In this document: positions 1 to 7,873 of the stretch, in pieces
How positions within the stretch are numbered: the first letter of the stretch is position 1
How the letters are laid out: each line of letters starts with the position of its first letter
Program-made: the position numbers and the translations under genes
Notes under the pieces: model-generated
Database searches by the model: none
Seen by the model: only the letters and a program-made list of their open reading frames with translations
Told to the model about the DNA's origin: nothing
Source of the DNA: an uncultured Pirellula sp.
GTDB taxonomy: Bacteria > Planctomycetota > Planctomycetia > Pirellulales > Pirellulaceae
Direction of reading: 5' to 3'
Assembly: GCA_903837255.1 (NCBI GenBank)
Contig: CAILTZ010000576.1
Span: forward strand, 1-15,384
DNA length: 15,384 nucleotides

Positions 1-1602
1 AGAATGATCTCGCTTTTGAGAGACCGAGGTGTCGAGGCCAGTCAAGAAGGAGGCAACCCGCTGATCGATACCGCCCCGGTCTTGATCATCCAAAGCGCTC
101 TGAAACTCGCCGAGCACTCGGGGGACACATTGGCCTATTTCCATACGATCCATTCTCCACTGAAATCGTTCTGGAACGAAGAGACCTGTGCCGACGCCAC
201 GAAAATCTCGTTGGATCTTCGCGACCGACTCGGTACCGTCGGCTTCGGAGGAACCGTCAGCGCCCTGGTCAACTACATCGCACCCCATTGCAGCCAGCGC
301 GATCAAGAGCGTCTCTTGCAATTGGTCGATGAGGCGTATCGCTTCGATTCAGCCAAACAATCGTTGGTCCATGAATTCGTCGATCGCATTGCCACCACGC
401 GGGTCGCGACCCAAGCCGAAAGCGTTGTGCGTGTCATGACCATCCATCAATCCAAAGGCCTAGAGTTCGATGCGGTCTTTATCCCTGCGATCGATCAAGC
501 GATTATTCGCCATGCTCCTCGATTGGTTGCCATGCGAGATAGCCGTACCGGTCCCCCGATCTCGATCATGAGGAACGTCAGCAAGGAGTTGCAGCCTTAC
601 TTGCCCTTGGAATGGCAGGTAGCTTGTCAGGAAGCCAGCTACCAACAGCTCGGCGAAGCCCTTTGTCTGTTCTATGTCGCCCTGACGCGAGCTCGCCATG
701 CGCTCTATCTCTTTGCGACCCCTAACAAGAATCCGATCAAGCAATGGGGCTCAGCCCTCCACTCGATCTTCGCCAACGATCAAACCGGCGCCGAGCCGGG
801 TTTGATGATTTATAGAAATGGCCAAGTCGACTGGATCGAACGAATAGCGATCCCACAGGACAAGACAAATCAAGCCCATGTGGAAGAACTGAGCGATGCT
901 AAGGCGGACAGAGCCGGTGCGCTCAAGGTCCAGCTAAGGCTCGAAGACACCTTGCTGCGCAATCCACAATGGATCGCACCGAGCCAGCAACCTAAAGAAG
1001 AGACCCTCGAACCCTTGGTCGATTATTGGAAGTCAGATGACACAGCCGCGACGGTCATCGGCAAGCTTATTCACCGATGGTTTGAAGAGATACGAACATG
1101 GATCGAGGATTTCCATCCGGACAAGAACCAGTTGCTCAGCATCGCCGCAAGTGCGCTTACCAAAGACGAAATGATGCAGTTGCAACTCGACCAGCAAGCC
1201 GATCGATTCTTGAGGTACTGCCGATCCCCAGTGATCCGTGAAGTCTTTAGCAAGCATCGCTACACCCATTGGCATGAGCCTGCGGGGCTGAATCTCGATG
1301 TCACCAACGAACGTCGGTTCCTGGTCTCGATCGATGATCAGCTCATCCGAGGGATTATGGACCGATGTGTGCTGGGTTGGGACGGCGATCGAGTCCTGAG
1401 AGCCGAGGTGATCGACTTCAAGACCGATGCCAGACCGGGGAATATCGATCTTGCGACGTGGGTTGCTCTGCGGGTCGAGCACCACGTGTCACAATTGCAA
1501 CTCTATCGCAAGGTGCTCTGCAGGCAGTTCTCACTTCACCCGGAAATGGTCCAGGTCACCCTGGTTCTTCTGAGCGAGGAGCAGATCGTTTCAATCGCTT
1601 AG
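1..1602 (+). CDS. AddA/RecB-type UvrD helicase-nuclease, C-terminal part (5' truncated by window edge)
   Basis: This is the C-terminal part of a superfamily 1A helicase fused to a nuclease, of the kind that resects double-strand breaks in the cytoplasm. The reading frame is already open at base 1, so the N-terminal helicase core with the Walker A motif lies outside. Counting from the ATG codon at base 4, helicase motif V appears as TIHQSKGLEFD (146-156) and motif VI as FYVALTRAR (223-231). A RecB-family PD-(D/E)XK nuclease follows: H357 in GKLIHRWF, D453 in GIMD, D471 and K473 in VIDFKTD, then the QLQLY motif near the C-terminus. All expected nuclease residues are present, so it should be active. 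The motif order fits AddA or a RecB-like protein; UvrD and PcrA lack the nuclease. AddB, if present, would be upstream. The gene converges on the DUF4159 gene. Confidence 0.88.
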   Translation, partial: RMISLLRDRGVEASQEGGNPLIDTAPVLIIQSALKLAEHSGDTLAYFHTIHSPLKSFWNEETCADATKISLDLRDRLGTVGFGGTVSALVNYIAPHCSQRDQERLLQLVDEAYRFDSAKQSLVHEFVDRIATTRVATQAESVVRVMTIHQSKGLEFDAVFIPAIDQAIIRHAPRLVAMRDSRTGPPISIMRNVSKELQPYLPLEWQVACQEASYQQLGEALCLFYVALTRARHALYLFATPNKNPIKQWGSALHSIFANDQTGAEPGLMIYRNGQVDWIERIAIPQDKTNQAHVEELSDAKADRAGALKVQLRLEDTLLRNPQWIAPSQQPKEETLEPLVDYWKSDDTAATVIGKLIHRWFEEIRTWIEDFHPDKNQLLSIAASALTKDEMMQLQLDQQADRFLRYCRSPVIREVFSKHRYTHWHEPAGLNLDVTNERRFLVSIDDQLIRGIMDRCVLGWDGDRVLRAEVIDFKTDARPGNIDLATWVALRVEHHVSQLQLYRKVLCRQFSLHPEMVQVTLVLLSEEQIVSIA

Positions 1603-1610
1603 GTCCCAAT

Positions 1611-1622
1611 TGCATTAATGCA
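1611..1622. other. 12-base perfect palindrome at convergent gene ends
   Basis: TGCATTAATGCA is a perfect palindrome. It spans most of the 12-base gap between the helicase-nuclease stop (1600-1602) and the stop codon of the converging DUF4159 gene (1615-1617). It is too AT-rich, and has no loop or T-tract, to be a classical terminator. It may be chance. Any terminators for these two genes must overlap the opposing coding sequence. Confidence 0.3.
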
Positions 1623-4032
1623 GCTGAGAGTACAGCAGCATATTCACACCGATCCGGAATGCATCCTCGCGGACATAGCCACGGCACTGCAGCGAGTGCT
1701 TGCTCTCCATCGCACAACTAAGGTCGTTTGGGCAGAAGAGCACGATGATCCGATCGTTCCATTCCAAAGCCTCGATCTCCGCAGGCCCTTCTCGCTTGGC
1801 CTTGGCCAAATCGACATCGCCTCGACCTGGATCGATCAAGCTGACGTTTCTCAGGTCGTACCCCCCCGGTCCATCTTTGAGGAGCAGCGGATGGTCGGCG
1901 GGCAATAGCTGCCATTTGGCATCTGGGAACAGTTTTCCAAACTCCTCACGCATCGATTTGGAGAATTCTTCGGAGCCGCAAATCGCATCACCAATAACCA
2001 TACCACCATTGATAAAATGTGTTCGAAGGCCTACTTGCTCGGCCTCGGAGAATGCGAATTTATTTCGGCCGTGGATATAGACCAACGGGTACTTTTCTAG
2101 CTCTGGGCTGGTGGCCGCAAGCTTGGGGGTCTTCGGATCGACCATGGCTTTGGTCTCCCTGCGAAAGACCTCTACCAGGTTGCCAAGCGCCTTGGGCGTC
2201 TCGTCTCCACCACCGCTATGCATGATTTTTGGGAGCGTCAGCGTGCCTCGTTCGAGGACTTGACGATTCATATCGCTTTGGACGATCTGGACCGCTTCAA
2301 GCTTGTCTTTGAGTTCTCGACCAGTTGCGTAGGCCACCACATTGAGGCCCACTTTGACAGCGTTGTCGAGTTCTGCACTGACCACTTTAGAATATTGCGG
2401 CTTGGCACCATAAGGTTTCGAGAGTTCCCAGCGGCATGACAAGCTGATCGGGCTGTAGATGATGCTCGTCTTGCAACAAGCGTCGATCCCATAGAGCCAA
2501 AAGCCATCGGGCAAAGCAGCCGGATCGAGTCTCGCCTCGGCACTCCATACAGGATGGCTCGGGGGCAACTTCTGAAATGGCTTGTCAAAAATCATTTCCA
2601 TCTCGCGACGAAATGAAACGTCGAAAGCCTCTCCCTTGCAACCGCCTTTGTCGCAAGCCTCCGCGAAGATAAAGCCACCTTGGTCGACGTAGTCCTTGAG
2701 CATGCGGCGCTGCTGGGCTGAGAGGACGAACTCGTCGCTGCCGCTGATAAAAAGAACGGGAGTTTCCAACAGATCGGGCAAGGAGGCGCGTTGGAGCCGG
2801 AGTGTTTGCCAAGCCAGATCGCGTTTCCAAGCCAGCTCGACATGGCCGGTCAAATGCTGAATGCTCCGCCGATGGCGATTCCAATCGCGGTTACCCGGAT
2901 CGCTCGAGTGCTGCAGTTGTCCTATGACGACTTGACGTTTGCCCTTGCTCAGAAACAGCAAGGCCATCGCACGGGCCGCAGGGGGTTGCAGACCTCCGGA
3001 GCCTTGGGTGACTCCCATGAGCCGGGAGTTCTTTGGCCCGACGATCGCATCGCAACCCTCGCGATACCAATCGTGGTCTCCGATGAAGCGTTGGCCGGTC
3101 AGTCGCCCAACTCGCTCGAGTCCGTACATGTAGTACAGATACCAATCCCCATAGCCGGGGTTTTGAATCACCGAAAAGTTTTCGGCAAGCCACTGGAGTG
3201 ACTTATTCGCATCATAATCCTGAGCCGCACCCGGTGTACAACACTGGATCTGGTTTCCTTGCACTCGAGCATCTTGTGTAGTCGATGCGTCCTCGAGAAT
3301 CAGCATCGAGGCGATTCCCGCACATGTCATACTGCCGCGTGGGCCACGTTCGCCACGATATCCCCATGTCCCAGCATTGCTCATTTTATCGAACCAATAC
3401 TTGCGCCCCTTTTGGATCACTTGAGCGGGGATCTCGATCCCGATACGGCTAGCCTCCCAGAGAGCCAACACAGCGAATTGGGAATTCGATTCATCCGATG
3501 CACCGCGTTCCTGACGATAAGCCCAACCGCCATCGTCCTGTTGGCCTTGGACCAGCCAAGCAACGTTGCGTTCGATCAAAGCCCGGTCGCGACCCGGCTC
3601 GGCAGCACACAGCGCCATGGCTTGCAGACTCGCTTCGTAGACTTGCATCGGGCGCTCGCCACGGATGTAGTCCATCGCACGGGCGACCTCTGTATCGCCG
3701 GGTTTGCGGCCAGCGCTCAGGAGTGCCAACACCACCAAACTCGTCAGGCCTGTGTTCTGGTCCGCATGGCCTTGCCAAGCTCCCACCGGGCCGTCTTTGG
3801 CTTGGCGGTTTTGTGTCCGCCGAAAATACTGCAACAGTTCATCGATGGCTTGCTGGACATCAGCCGGGCTGACCGAGCCTTGTGCCATGGCCCAAGACGG
3901 ACTGCTGCAAAGGGTCAGGATCGAAACCAAACAGGTGCAGACCCATGAAAGCAGACGATGGGAGTTCCTGCGATTAGCCCAGGGTTTGCGTACAGATTTC
4001 ATCGGGGTGGATCTCATCGGGGTGGTTTTCAT
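1615..4032 (-). CDS. Secreted alpha-toroid (prenyltransferase/squalene-cyclase-like repeat) protein with two DUF4159 domains
   Basis: 805-residue exported protein of unknown function. The N-terminus has basic residues and a hydrophobic stretch (about 26-50) ending in SWAMAQG, consistent with a signal peptide. Residues about 55-365 carry alpha-alpha toroid repeats like those of squalene cyclases and prenyltransferases (GQQDDGGWAY at 163-172, GTWGYRG at 221-227). No cyclase DxDD motif is visible, so this is a scaffold or binding fold and not an obvious terpene cyclase. Two related DUF4159 copies follow: LFISGSDEFVLS (427-438) with DQGGFIFAEAC (450-460), and VYIHGRNKFAFS (651-662) with NGGMVIGDAIC (675-685). 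The 4032 ATG is the first after an in-frame stop at 4042-4044, but ATGs at 4017 and 4002 are equally possible and none has a clear ribosome site. The gene lies 79 bases downstream of the TPR lipoprotein on the same strand, so co-transcription is likely. Confidence 0.85.
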   Translation of the reverse strand: MKTTPMRSTPMKSVRKPWANRRNSHRLLSWVCTCLVSILTLCSSPSWAMAQGSVSPADVQQAIDELLQYFRRTQNRQAKDGPVGAWQGHADQNTGLTSLVVLALLSAGRKPGDTEVARAMDYIRGERPMQVYEASLQAMALCAAEPGRDRALIERNVAWLVQGQQDDGGWAYRQERGASDESNSQFAVLALWEASRIGIEIPAQVIQKGRKYWFDKMSNAGTWGYRGERGPRGSMTCAGIASMLILEDASTTQDARVQGNQIQCCTPGAAQDYDANKSLQWLAENFSVIQNPGYGDWYLYYMYGLERVGRLTGQRFIGDHDWYREGCDAIVGPKNSRLMGVTQGSGGLQPPAARAMALLFLSKGKRQVVIGQLQHSSDPGNRDWNRHRRSIQHLTGHVELAWKRDLAWQTLRLQRASLPDLLETPVLFISGSDEFVLSAQQRRMLKDYVDQGGFIFAEACDKGGCKGEAFDVSFRREMEMIFDKPFQKLPPSHPVWSAEARLDPAALPDGFWLYGIDACCKTSIIYSPISLSCRWELSKPYGAKPQYSKVVSAELDNAVKVGLNVVAYATGRELKDKLEAVQIVQSDMNRQVLERGTLTLPKIMHSGGGDETPKALGNLVEVFRRETKAMVDPKTPKLAATSPELEKYPLVYIHGRNKFAFSEAEQVGLRTHFINGGMVIGDAICGSEEFSKSMREEFGKLFPDAKWQLLPADHPLLLKDGPGGYDLRNVSLIDPGRGDVDLAKAKREGPAEIEALEWNDRIIVLFCPNDLSCAMESKHSLQCRGYVREDAFRIGVNMLLYSQLH
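4003..4032 (-). repeat. 15-base tandem duplication at the start of the DUF4159 gene
   Basis: Read on the minus strand, two 15-base units each begin with ATG (ATGAAAACCACCCCG and ATGAGATCCACCCCG, 13 of 15 bases identical). A third partial unit starts at 4002 with ATGAAATC. They encode MKTTP, MRSTP and MKS in frame, so the gene opens with three possible start codons 15 bases apart. Confidence 0.8.
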
Positions 4033-4111
4033 GAACGAATTCTATCAAATACCACCGCACAAATCGACCTTCACGCTTCTGAATCACAACGAGTCCGGCA
4101 GGAGACAGGGG

Positions 4112-5329
4112 TTATTGCCCCAACCGAATTCGGACCGCTTCCTCGTTGGGGACCACGGTGTTTGGATAGGGAGTCACAGGGATATCCAAGAGATTCGGTG
4201 CCGGTGCTGAGACGCTCGGCAGGCTCGGTGAGGCGGTTCGCTGTGGCAAACCAGTGCCGACCGGGCCAGTGCCAACCGGGCCAGTGCCGGGCACGCCGTT
4301 TAGCGCGTTGGAGATCCCGCTTGTTACGACTCCCACTTGCTGGTAGATCCCCGTTGCTTGCTGAGAGACTTGGCGACCTCGATCGACAAGTTGATCGATA
4401 TTGGCTGAGCCACCGATGCTGGCCATCAGATCGCGAGCAGGTTTGAGGTTCGGATCGATTTTCAATGCTTCGGTCAGATGCTGCTGTGTGGCGGGGATGT
4501 TCTTGCGTTGGAAGTGCAGGTAGGCCATGTGGTACTGAGCCATCGCCGGAGTATCGCTTTGCGACAGCTCGGCCATCGATCCGCTTGCGTCACCTGCATC
4601 GAGCATCGCACCGGCCAAGGCTTGTCGGTAGGACTTGTTGCTGGGTTGCAACTCGACCGCCTTGCGCAAATGCTGCTTGGCCGTCACTAGATCCCCTGTC
4701 TTTGCATAGAGTTTACCAAGTTCCATGCAGGCATCGGCATTGGTCGGTGCTGCAGAAATCGTCTTTTGATAGAACTCGATCGACTTGGGCGTATCTTGCT
4801 GGCGATCGTACAGACGGGCCATATTCAAGAGCGCCACGGAGTTCTTGGGCTCGGTTTCCAAAGCTCGCGAGTAGCTGTCGAGCGCTTTGGCATAGTTGCC
4901 CTGCGACTCAAAGTAGTTCCCTTGGGCAACGAGTATCTCGGGAGCGATACTCAGTGGATTTGCCCCCGATTTGCTTTCCCCTTCGGCCGTCACCATCGAC
5001 GACGCCGATGCGGGAGTAAACGGAGCCGCAATGGCCGTCTTGGTCTTGCTATAGGCGGACGAAACCGCCGCACCGACCGAAGTGATTTGGTTCTTGACCG
5101 ACTGGCCGGTGCTGGCCAACGAAGAGCCCATTGAAGCTCCGGATTCGGACTTCCCAAACTTGGGCATCGCCAGTCCTGGCATTTTAGAACCTGATTGCGA
5201 TGCGCAACCCGAAAAGCTCAGGCCGACAAGCAAGGCCATAGACAAAAGCCAGCGTGCATGCCTGGGCCGCTTGCTCAGCCGCGACGACTTGGTGCCTAAT
5301 TTGCCAGCATTCTGTTGGTCTTGCATCAT
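4112..5329 (-). CDS. TPR-repeat lipoprotein
   Basis: 405-residue predicted lipoprotein. A basic N-terminus is followed by a hydrophobic segment (28-40) and a lipobox-like FSGC with the lipidated cysteine at C42. F at -3 is less usual than L, but G at -1 and the overall layout fit signal peptidase II. Residues about 43-125 are a low-complexity Ser/Ala/Gly linker. Tetratricopeptide repeats follow at about 131-164 (QGNYFESQGNYAKALDSYSR), 165-198 and 199-232, with a further repeat at about 263-296. The C-terminus is a Pro/Gly/Thr-rich tail with a short GTGPV repeat. TPRs bind protein partners, so an envelope scaffold or assembly role is likely, but no specific partner is evident. The start is supported by AAGGA just upstream. 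The gene is the upstream member of a minus-strand pair with the DUF4159 gene and diverges from the GspF-type gene. Confidence 0.87.
   Translation of the reverse strand: MMQDQQNAGKLGTKSSRLSKRPRHARWLLSMALLVGLSFSGCASQSGSKMPGLAMPKFGKSESGASMGSSLASTGQSVKNQITSVGAAVSSAYSKTKTAIAAPFTPASASSMVTAEGESKSGANPLSIAPEILVAQGNYFESQGNYAKALDSYSRALETEPKNSVALLNMARLYDRQQDTPKSIEFYQKTISAAPTNADACMELGKLYAKTGDLVTAKQHLRKAVELQPSNKSYRQALAGAMLDAGDASGSMAELSQSDTPAMAQYHMAYLHFQRKNIPATQQHLTEALKIDPNLKPARDLMASIGGSANIDQLVDRGRQVSQQATGIYQQVGVVTSGISNALNGVPGTGPVGTGPVGTGLPQRTASPSLPSVSAPAPNLLDIPVTPYPNTVVPNEEAVRIRLGQ
4251..4289 (-). repeat. 15-base tandem repeat encoding GTGPV units
   Basis: Two 15-base units on the plus strand (CCAGTGCCGACCGGG and CCAGTGCCAACCGGG), plus the first nine bases of a third, encode repeated Gly-Thr-Gly-Pro-Val at residues about 348-360 of the TPR lipoprotein. 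The unit length is a multiple of three, so changes in copy number would keep the frame and alter only the length of the flexible tail. Confidence 0.85.
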
Positions 5330-5462
5330 CCATTCCTTTGGTAGAATCGCTACAATCCTGTTTTCTTCTCACTCGGCAACCCCGTCCTAGTAGCTTGAAT
5401 GAAACCCGGAAAAGTTTCCCCAAGTTTCCTGGGCCGCAAAAGCTCTCCGATAGTAAAAGTTT
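5330..5462. promoter_or_regulatory. Divergent intergenic region with 8-base direct repeats
   Basis: These 133 bases separate the start codons of the TPR lipoprotein (-) and the GspF-type gene (+), so both promoters must lie here or in the coding ends. On the plus strand there are -10-like hexamers TAGAAT (5342-5347) and TACAAT (5351-5356) without a well-spaced -35 box. AAGTTTCC occurs twice (5412-5419 and 5422-5429), offset by ten bases, or one helical turn. The first copy is also half of an inverted pair, GGAAA-AG-TTTCC (5408-5419). This layout could suit a regulator binding about 40 bases before the GspF-type start. The assignment is inference from position. Confidence 0.4.
5334..5338 (-). 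promoter_or_regulatory. Ribosome binding site of the TPR lipoprotein gene
   Basis: AAGGA on the minus strand lies four bases before the ATG at 5329 and seven before the adjacent ATG at 5326. It supports the assigned start, with slightly better spacing for the second ATG. Confidence 0.55.
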
Positions 5463-6569
5463 ATGTCTAGCGCAGGCAAGAATCCTCCGAAACCGCCAAG
5501 CATGCCGAGCCCATCGACCTTGGAGCGAATGTTTGGCGGCGCGTCGGTGGGCCAGTTGTATCATTTTTGCAATCGACTCTCGACGGGCCTGCGCGCGGGA
5601 GTCGATCCGCTTAGGCTCTTGGATGCCGAGTCCAAGGCCGGTGCAGCTCGCTATAAGGACGCGGCGAAAGATACAGCCGACAAGATCCGGCTCGGATACA
5701 GTTTCTCCGAAGCCATGCAGCTCCAAAAGGGCTTCTTTCCCCCGCTACTGATCAAGATGATCTCGGCGGGCGAGGAGTCCGGTCAAGTCGACCGCGTGCT
5801 TGGTTACATGTCCGATTACTACCAGGACCTCAAGCGTACGCGTCAGGACTTTATCTCTCAGATCACAGCACCGGTGATCCAGTTGCTCCTAGCGATCGGG
5901 ATTATCTGCGGGATGATTTTCATCAATGGATTTTTTCAGGCAGGTGGGCCAGGCGAGAAACCCTTCGACATCACTGGCGTTGGCCTTCGGGGTGGCAAAG
6001 GGGTGATGATATTCCTCGGGATCCTATCGCTCATCGGACTGGTTCTTGGAACGATTTGCTTGGCCATTTGGAAGAACTGGTACAACTGCCACCAGACGCT
6101 CGTTCCACTGGTTCGCAAGGTGCCGGTCATCGGCGCGGTTTTTACGACCACAGCGATGTCTCGTTTGTCGATGACTCTTTCGATGATGCTCGGTGCGGGA
6201 GTCGAGGCCAAGCGTAGCGTCCGAGACGCTGTCTTGAGCACCGGGAACTATTACTACATTGCAGGCTTGCCTCAGATCGAATCGGGGATTGAGCAGGGCA
6301 GGTCGTTGTCGGAGAGTTTCGCCGAGCCGAAACGTTTACCCGATGAGTTCATCCAAACGCTCGAAGTCGGAGAGCTCAGTGGTGCCGACAGCGAATCGCT
6401 CGAACGCTTGGCCATTCAGTATCGCGAGAAAGCGCAGATCGCCCTCAAGCAGCTGGCGATTGCGGCTGGATTTCTCATATGGTTCATGATCGCCGCGATG
6501 ATTATCACCGTGATCTTCATGGTCTTCATGCAATATCTATCCATCATCACTGGCAACCTTCCCAAATAA
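5463..6569 (+). CDS. GspF/PilC-type type II secretion inner-membrane protein
   Basis: 368-residue polytopic protein of the T2SSF family, which forms the inner-membrane platform for type II secretion systems and type IV pili. Two homologous cytoplasmic domains are visible. The first (about 33-135) contains ISAGEESGQVDRVLGYMSDY; the second (about 228-330) contains LEVGELSGADSESLERLA. These are the repeated E-x-G signatures of the family. Membrane segments lie at about 137-158, 181-203 and 330-357. The length is slightly below the usual 400 or so because the N-terminus is a short Pro/Ser linker. ATG 5463 is the first ATG after an in-frame stop at 5451-5453; no strong Shine-Dalgarno precedes it. 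No secretion ATPase, pilin or secretin gene is nearby, so partners must be encoded elsewhere. It could serve a secretion system or a pilus; sequence alone does not decide. Confidence 0.88.
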   Translation: MSSAGKNPPKPPSMPSPSTLERMFGGASVGQLYHFCNRLSTGLRAGVDPLRLLDAESKAGAARYKDAAKDTADKIRLGYSFSEAMQLQKGFFPPLLIKMISAGEESGQVDRVLGYMSDYYQDLKRTRQDFISQITAPVIQLLLAIGIICGMIFINGFFQAGGPGEKPFDITGVGLRGGKGVMIFLGILSLIGLVLGTICLAIWKNWYNCHQTLVPLVRKVPVIGAVFTTTAMSRLSMTLSMMLGAGVEAKRSVRDAVLSTGNYYYIAGLPQIESGIEQGRSLSESFAEPKRLPDEFIQTLEVGELSGADSESLERLAIQYREKAQIALKQLAIAAGFLIWFMIAAMIITVIFMVFMQYLSIITGNLPK

Positions 6570-6589
6570 TCCCCAGCAGCCCTGGCCTC

Positions 6590-7771
6590 ATGGTTTCAAC
6601 CGTCGATACGCATCAAGCGTTGGAATTGGCCAACAGTGGTCCCCAACCCATCGCGGCGTATCTGCACGTTCCCTTTTGCTACCAGCGCTGTGGATACTGT
6701 AACTTTTCGCTTCTTGCCGACCGAGAGGATCTTCACGAGCGATTTGTCCAAGCCGTATTGGTCGAGTTGTCGTGGATGGGATCCCCGCAACGCGTTGAAA
6801 CGATTTTCTTAGGCGGGGGAACCCCGTCGATCCTGAACCCTAGATCGATGGTGCGGTTGCTTGAAGCTTTGAGGCAATGGTTGCCCCTTGGCGGCCTGAC
6901 GGAGTGGTCGATCGAAGCCAACCCGCGCGATGTTACGGAATCGAACCTGCGGTTATGGCGAAGTCTGGGGATCAACCGGATCAGCATCGGCGGTCAGTCG
7001 TTTCAGGATCGCAAGCTCAAGGTGCTCGAGCGCGACCATACGTCGCTCGAGCTGCTTCGAGCCATCGAGCTTGCGGCCCATCACATGCCGCGCGTGTCTG
7101 TGGATCTGATCTTTGCCGCACCCGGTGAAACACTCGATGAATGGCGCAGCGATTTGCAACAGGTTCTCGCCTGCAAGATCGGCCATGTATCGACTTACGG
7201 TTTGACGTTCGAAAAGGGTGCGCGTTTCTATGGGGAGTTGCAGCGGCACAAGATCACCCGCGTTGACGAGCAGCTCGAACTCGATATGTACAACCTGGCT
7301 ATCGATATGCTGGCGGCTGGCGGTATCGAGCAATACGAGATTTCAAACTTTGCTGCCAGCGGACAAACTTGCCAGCACAACCAAGCCTATTGGAACGCAG
7401 ATCGTTGGTGGGGCTTTGGCCCAAGCGCTGCTAGTTACTTGGGCAATACCCGGAGTGTCAACCATCGCGGAACCTTGCAGTACCTACGAAGGATCGAGGC
7501 AGGGCTCTCGCCGATCGACGAGCAGGATACCTTGACCCAGGACCAGCAGTGCCGCGAGCGGCTCGTCTTTGGCATGCGGCAGCGCCAAGGGGTTCATTGG
7601 GAGCAGATCAAAACAGACTTCTCCGAGAGTACTCTGCGAGCCATCCAAGCGAGCCTAGAGCACCATATTTCCCAAGGTTGGATCGAGCGCGTTGGGCAGA
7701 GTGTGCGTCTGACCCGAGCAGGTCTAGTCATCAGCGATGGCCTGTGGCACGAGTATCTGACTTGCAAGTAA
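6590..7771 (+). CDS. hemW: Radical SAM heme chaperone HemW
   Basis: 393-residue radical SAM protein of the HemW group, once annotated as oxygen-independent coproporphyrinogen III oxidase-like. HemW binds heme and delivers it to respiratory enzymes. The iron-sulfur motif CYQRCGYC gives C30, C34 and C37. The residue pair after C37 is N-F, so the fourth cysteine seen in true HemN is missing, which favours HemW. Other marks are the SAM-contacting FLGGGTPS (73-80), SIEANPRD (107-114), ISIGGQSFQD (131-140), and HNQAYW (263-268), the HNxxYW motif linked to heme binding in HemW. The frame is open further upstream, to 6479, but that part overlaps the GspF-type gene and is unlike HemW; ATG 6590 gives the normal N-terminus just before the YLHVPFC strand. 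It starts 20 bases after the upstream stop, so co-transcription is likely although the functions differ. No clear ribosome site is seen. Confidence 0.93.
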   Translation: MVSTVDTHQALELANSGPQPIAAYLHVPFCYQRCGYCNFSLLADREDLHERFVQAVLVELSWMGSPQRVETIFLGGGTPSILNPRSMVRLLEALRQWLPLGGLTEWSIEANPRDVTESNLRLWRSLGINRISIGGQSFQDRKLKVLERDHTSLELLRAIELAAHHMPRVSVDLIFAAPGETLDEWRSDLQQVLACKIGHVSTYGLTFEKGARFYGELQRHKITRVDEQLELDMYNLAIDMLAAGGIEQYEISNFAASGQTCQHNQAYWNADRWWGFGPSAASYLGNTRSVNHRGTLQYLRRIEAGLSPIDEQDTLTQDQQCRERLVFGMRQRQGVHWEQIKTDFSESTLRAIQASLEHHISQGWIERVGQSVRLTRAGLVISDGLWHEYLTCK

Positions 7772-7787
7772 TATTGAATCTGGCCCC

Positions 7788-7816
7788 TTGGGTGACTCGG
7801 CGCAATGCACTAAAGT
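7788..7816 (+). promoter_or_regulatory. Possible sigma-70-like promoter before the oxoprolinase gene
   Basis: In the 102-base gap after hemW, TTGGGT (7788-7793) and TAAAGT (7811-7816) are separated by 17 bases and lie about 60 bases before the oxoprolinase ATG. Both hexamers match the consensus only partly, and promoter consensus in this lineage is uncertain. The gap otherwise shows no terminator-like hairpin. Confidence 0.22.
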
Positions 7817-7873
7817 AATTCCCAACTATCCTTCGGACAACGCTTACCGGGGCGTCTCAATGCCTGGAGTTCC

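Noticed and set aside
3259..3948. A 229-codon plus-strand open frame opposite the toroid part of the DUF4159 gene
   Set aside because: It is antisense to a clear coding region with signal peptide and repeats, and its translation lacks any domain-like pattern.
1615..4032. Reading the toroid/DUF4159 protein as a squalene-hopene cyclase
   Set aside because: The helical repeat signature is present, but there is no DxDD catalytic motif, the protein has a signal peptide, and half of it is DUF4159.
6479..6589. An N-terminal extension of HemW
   Set aside because: It overlaps the conserved C-terminal membrane segment of the GspF-type protein in another frame, and the encoded His/Asp-rich residues do not occur in HemW.
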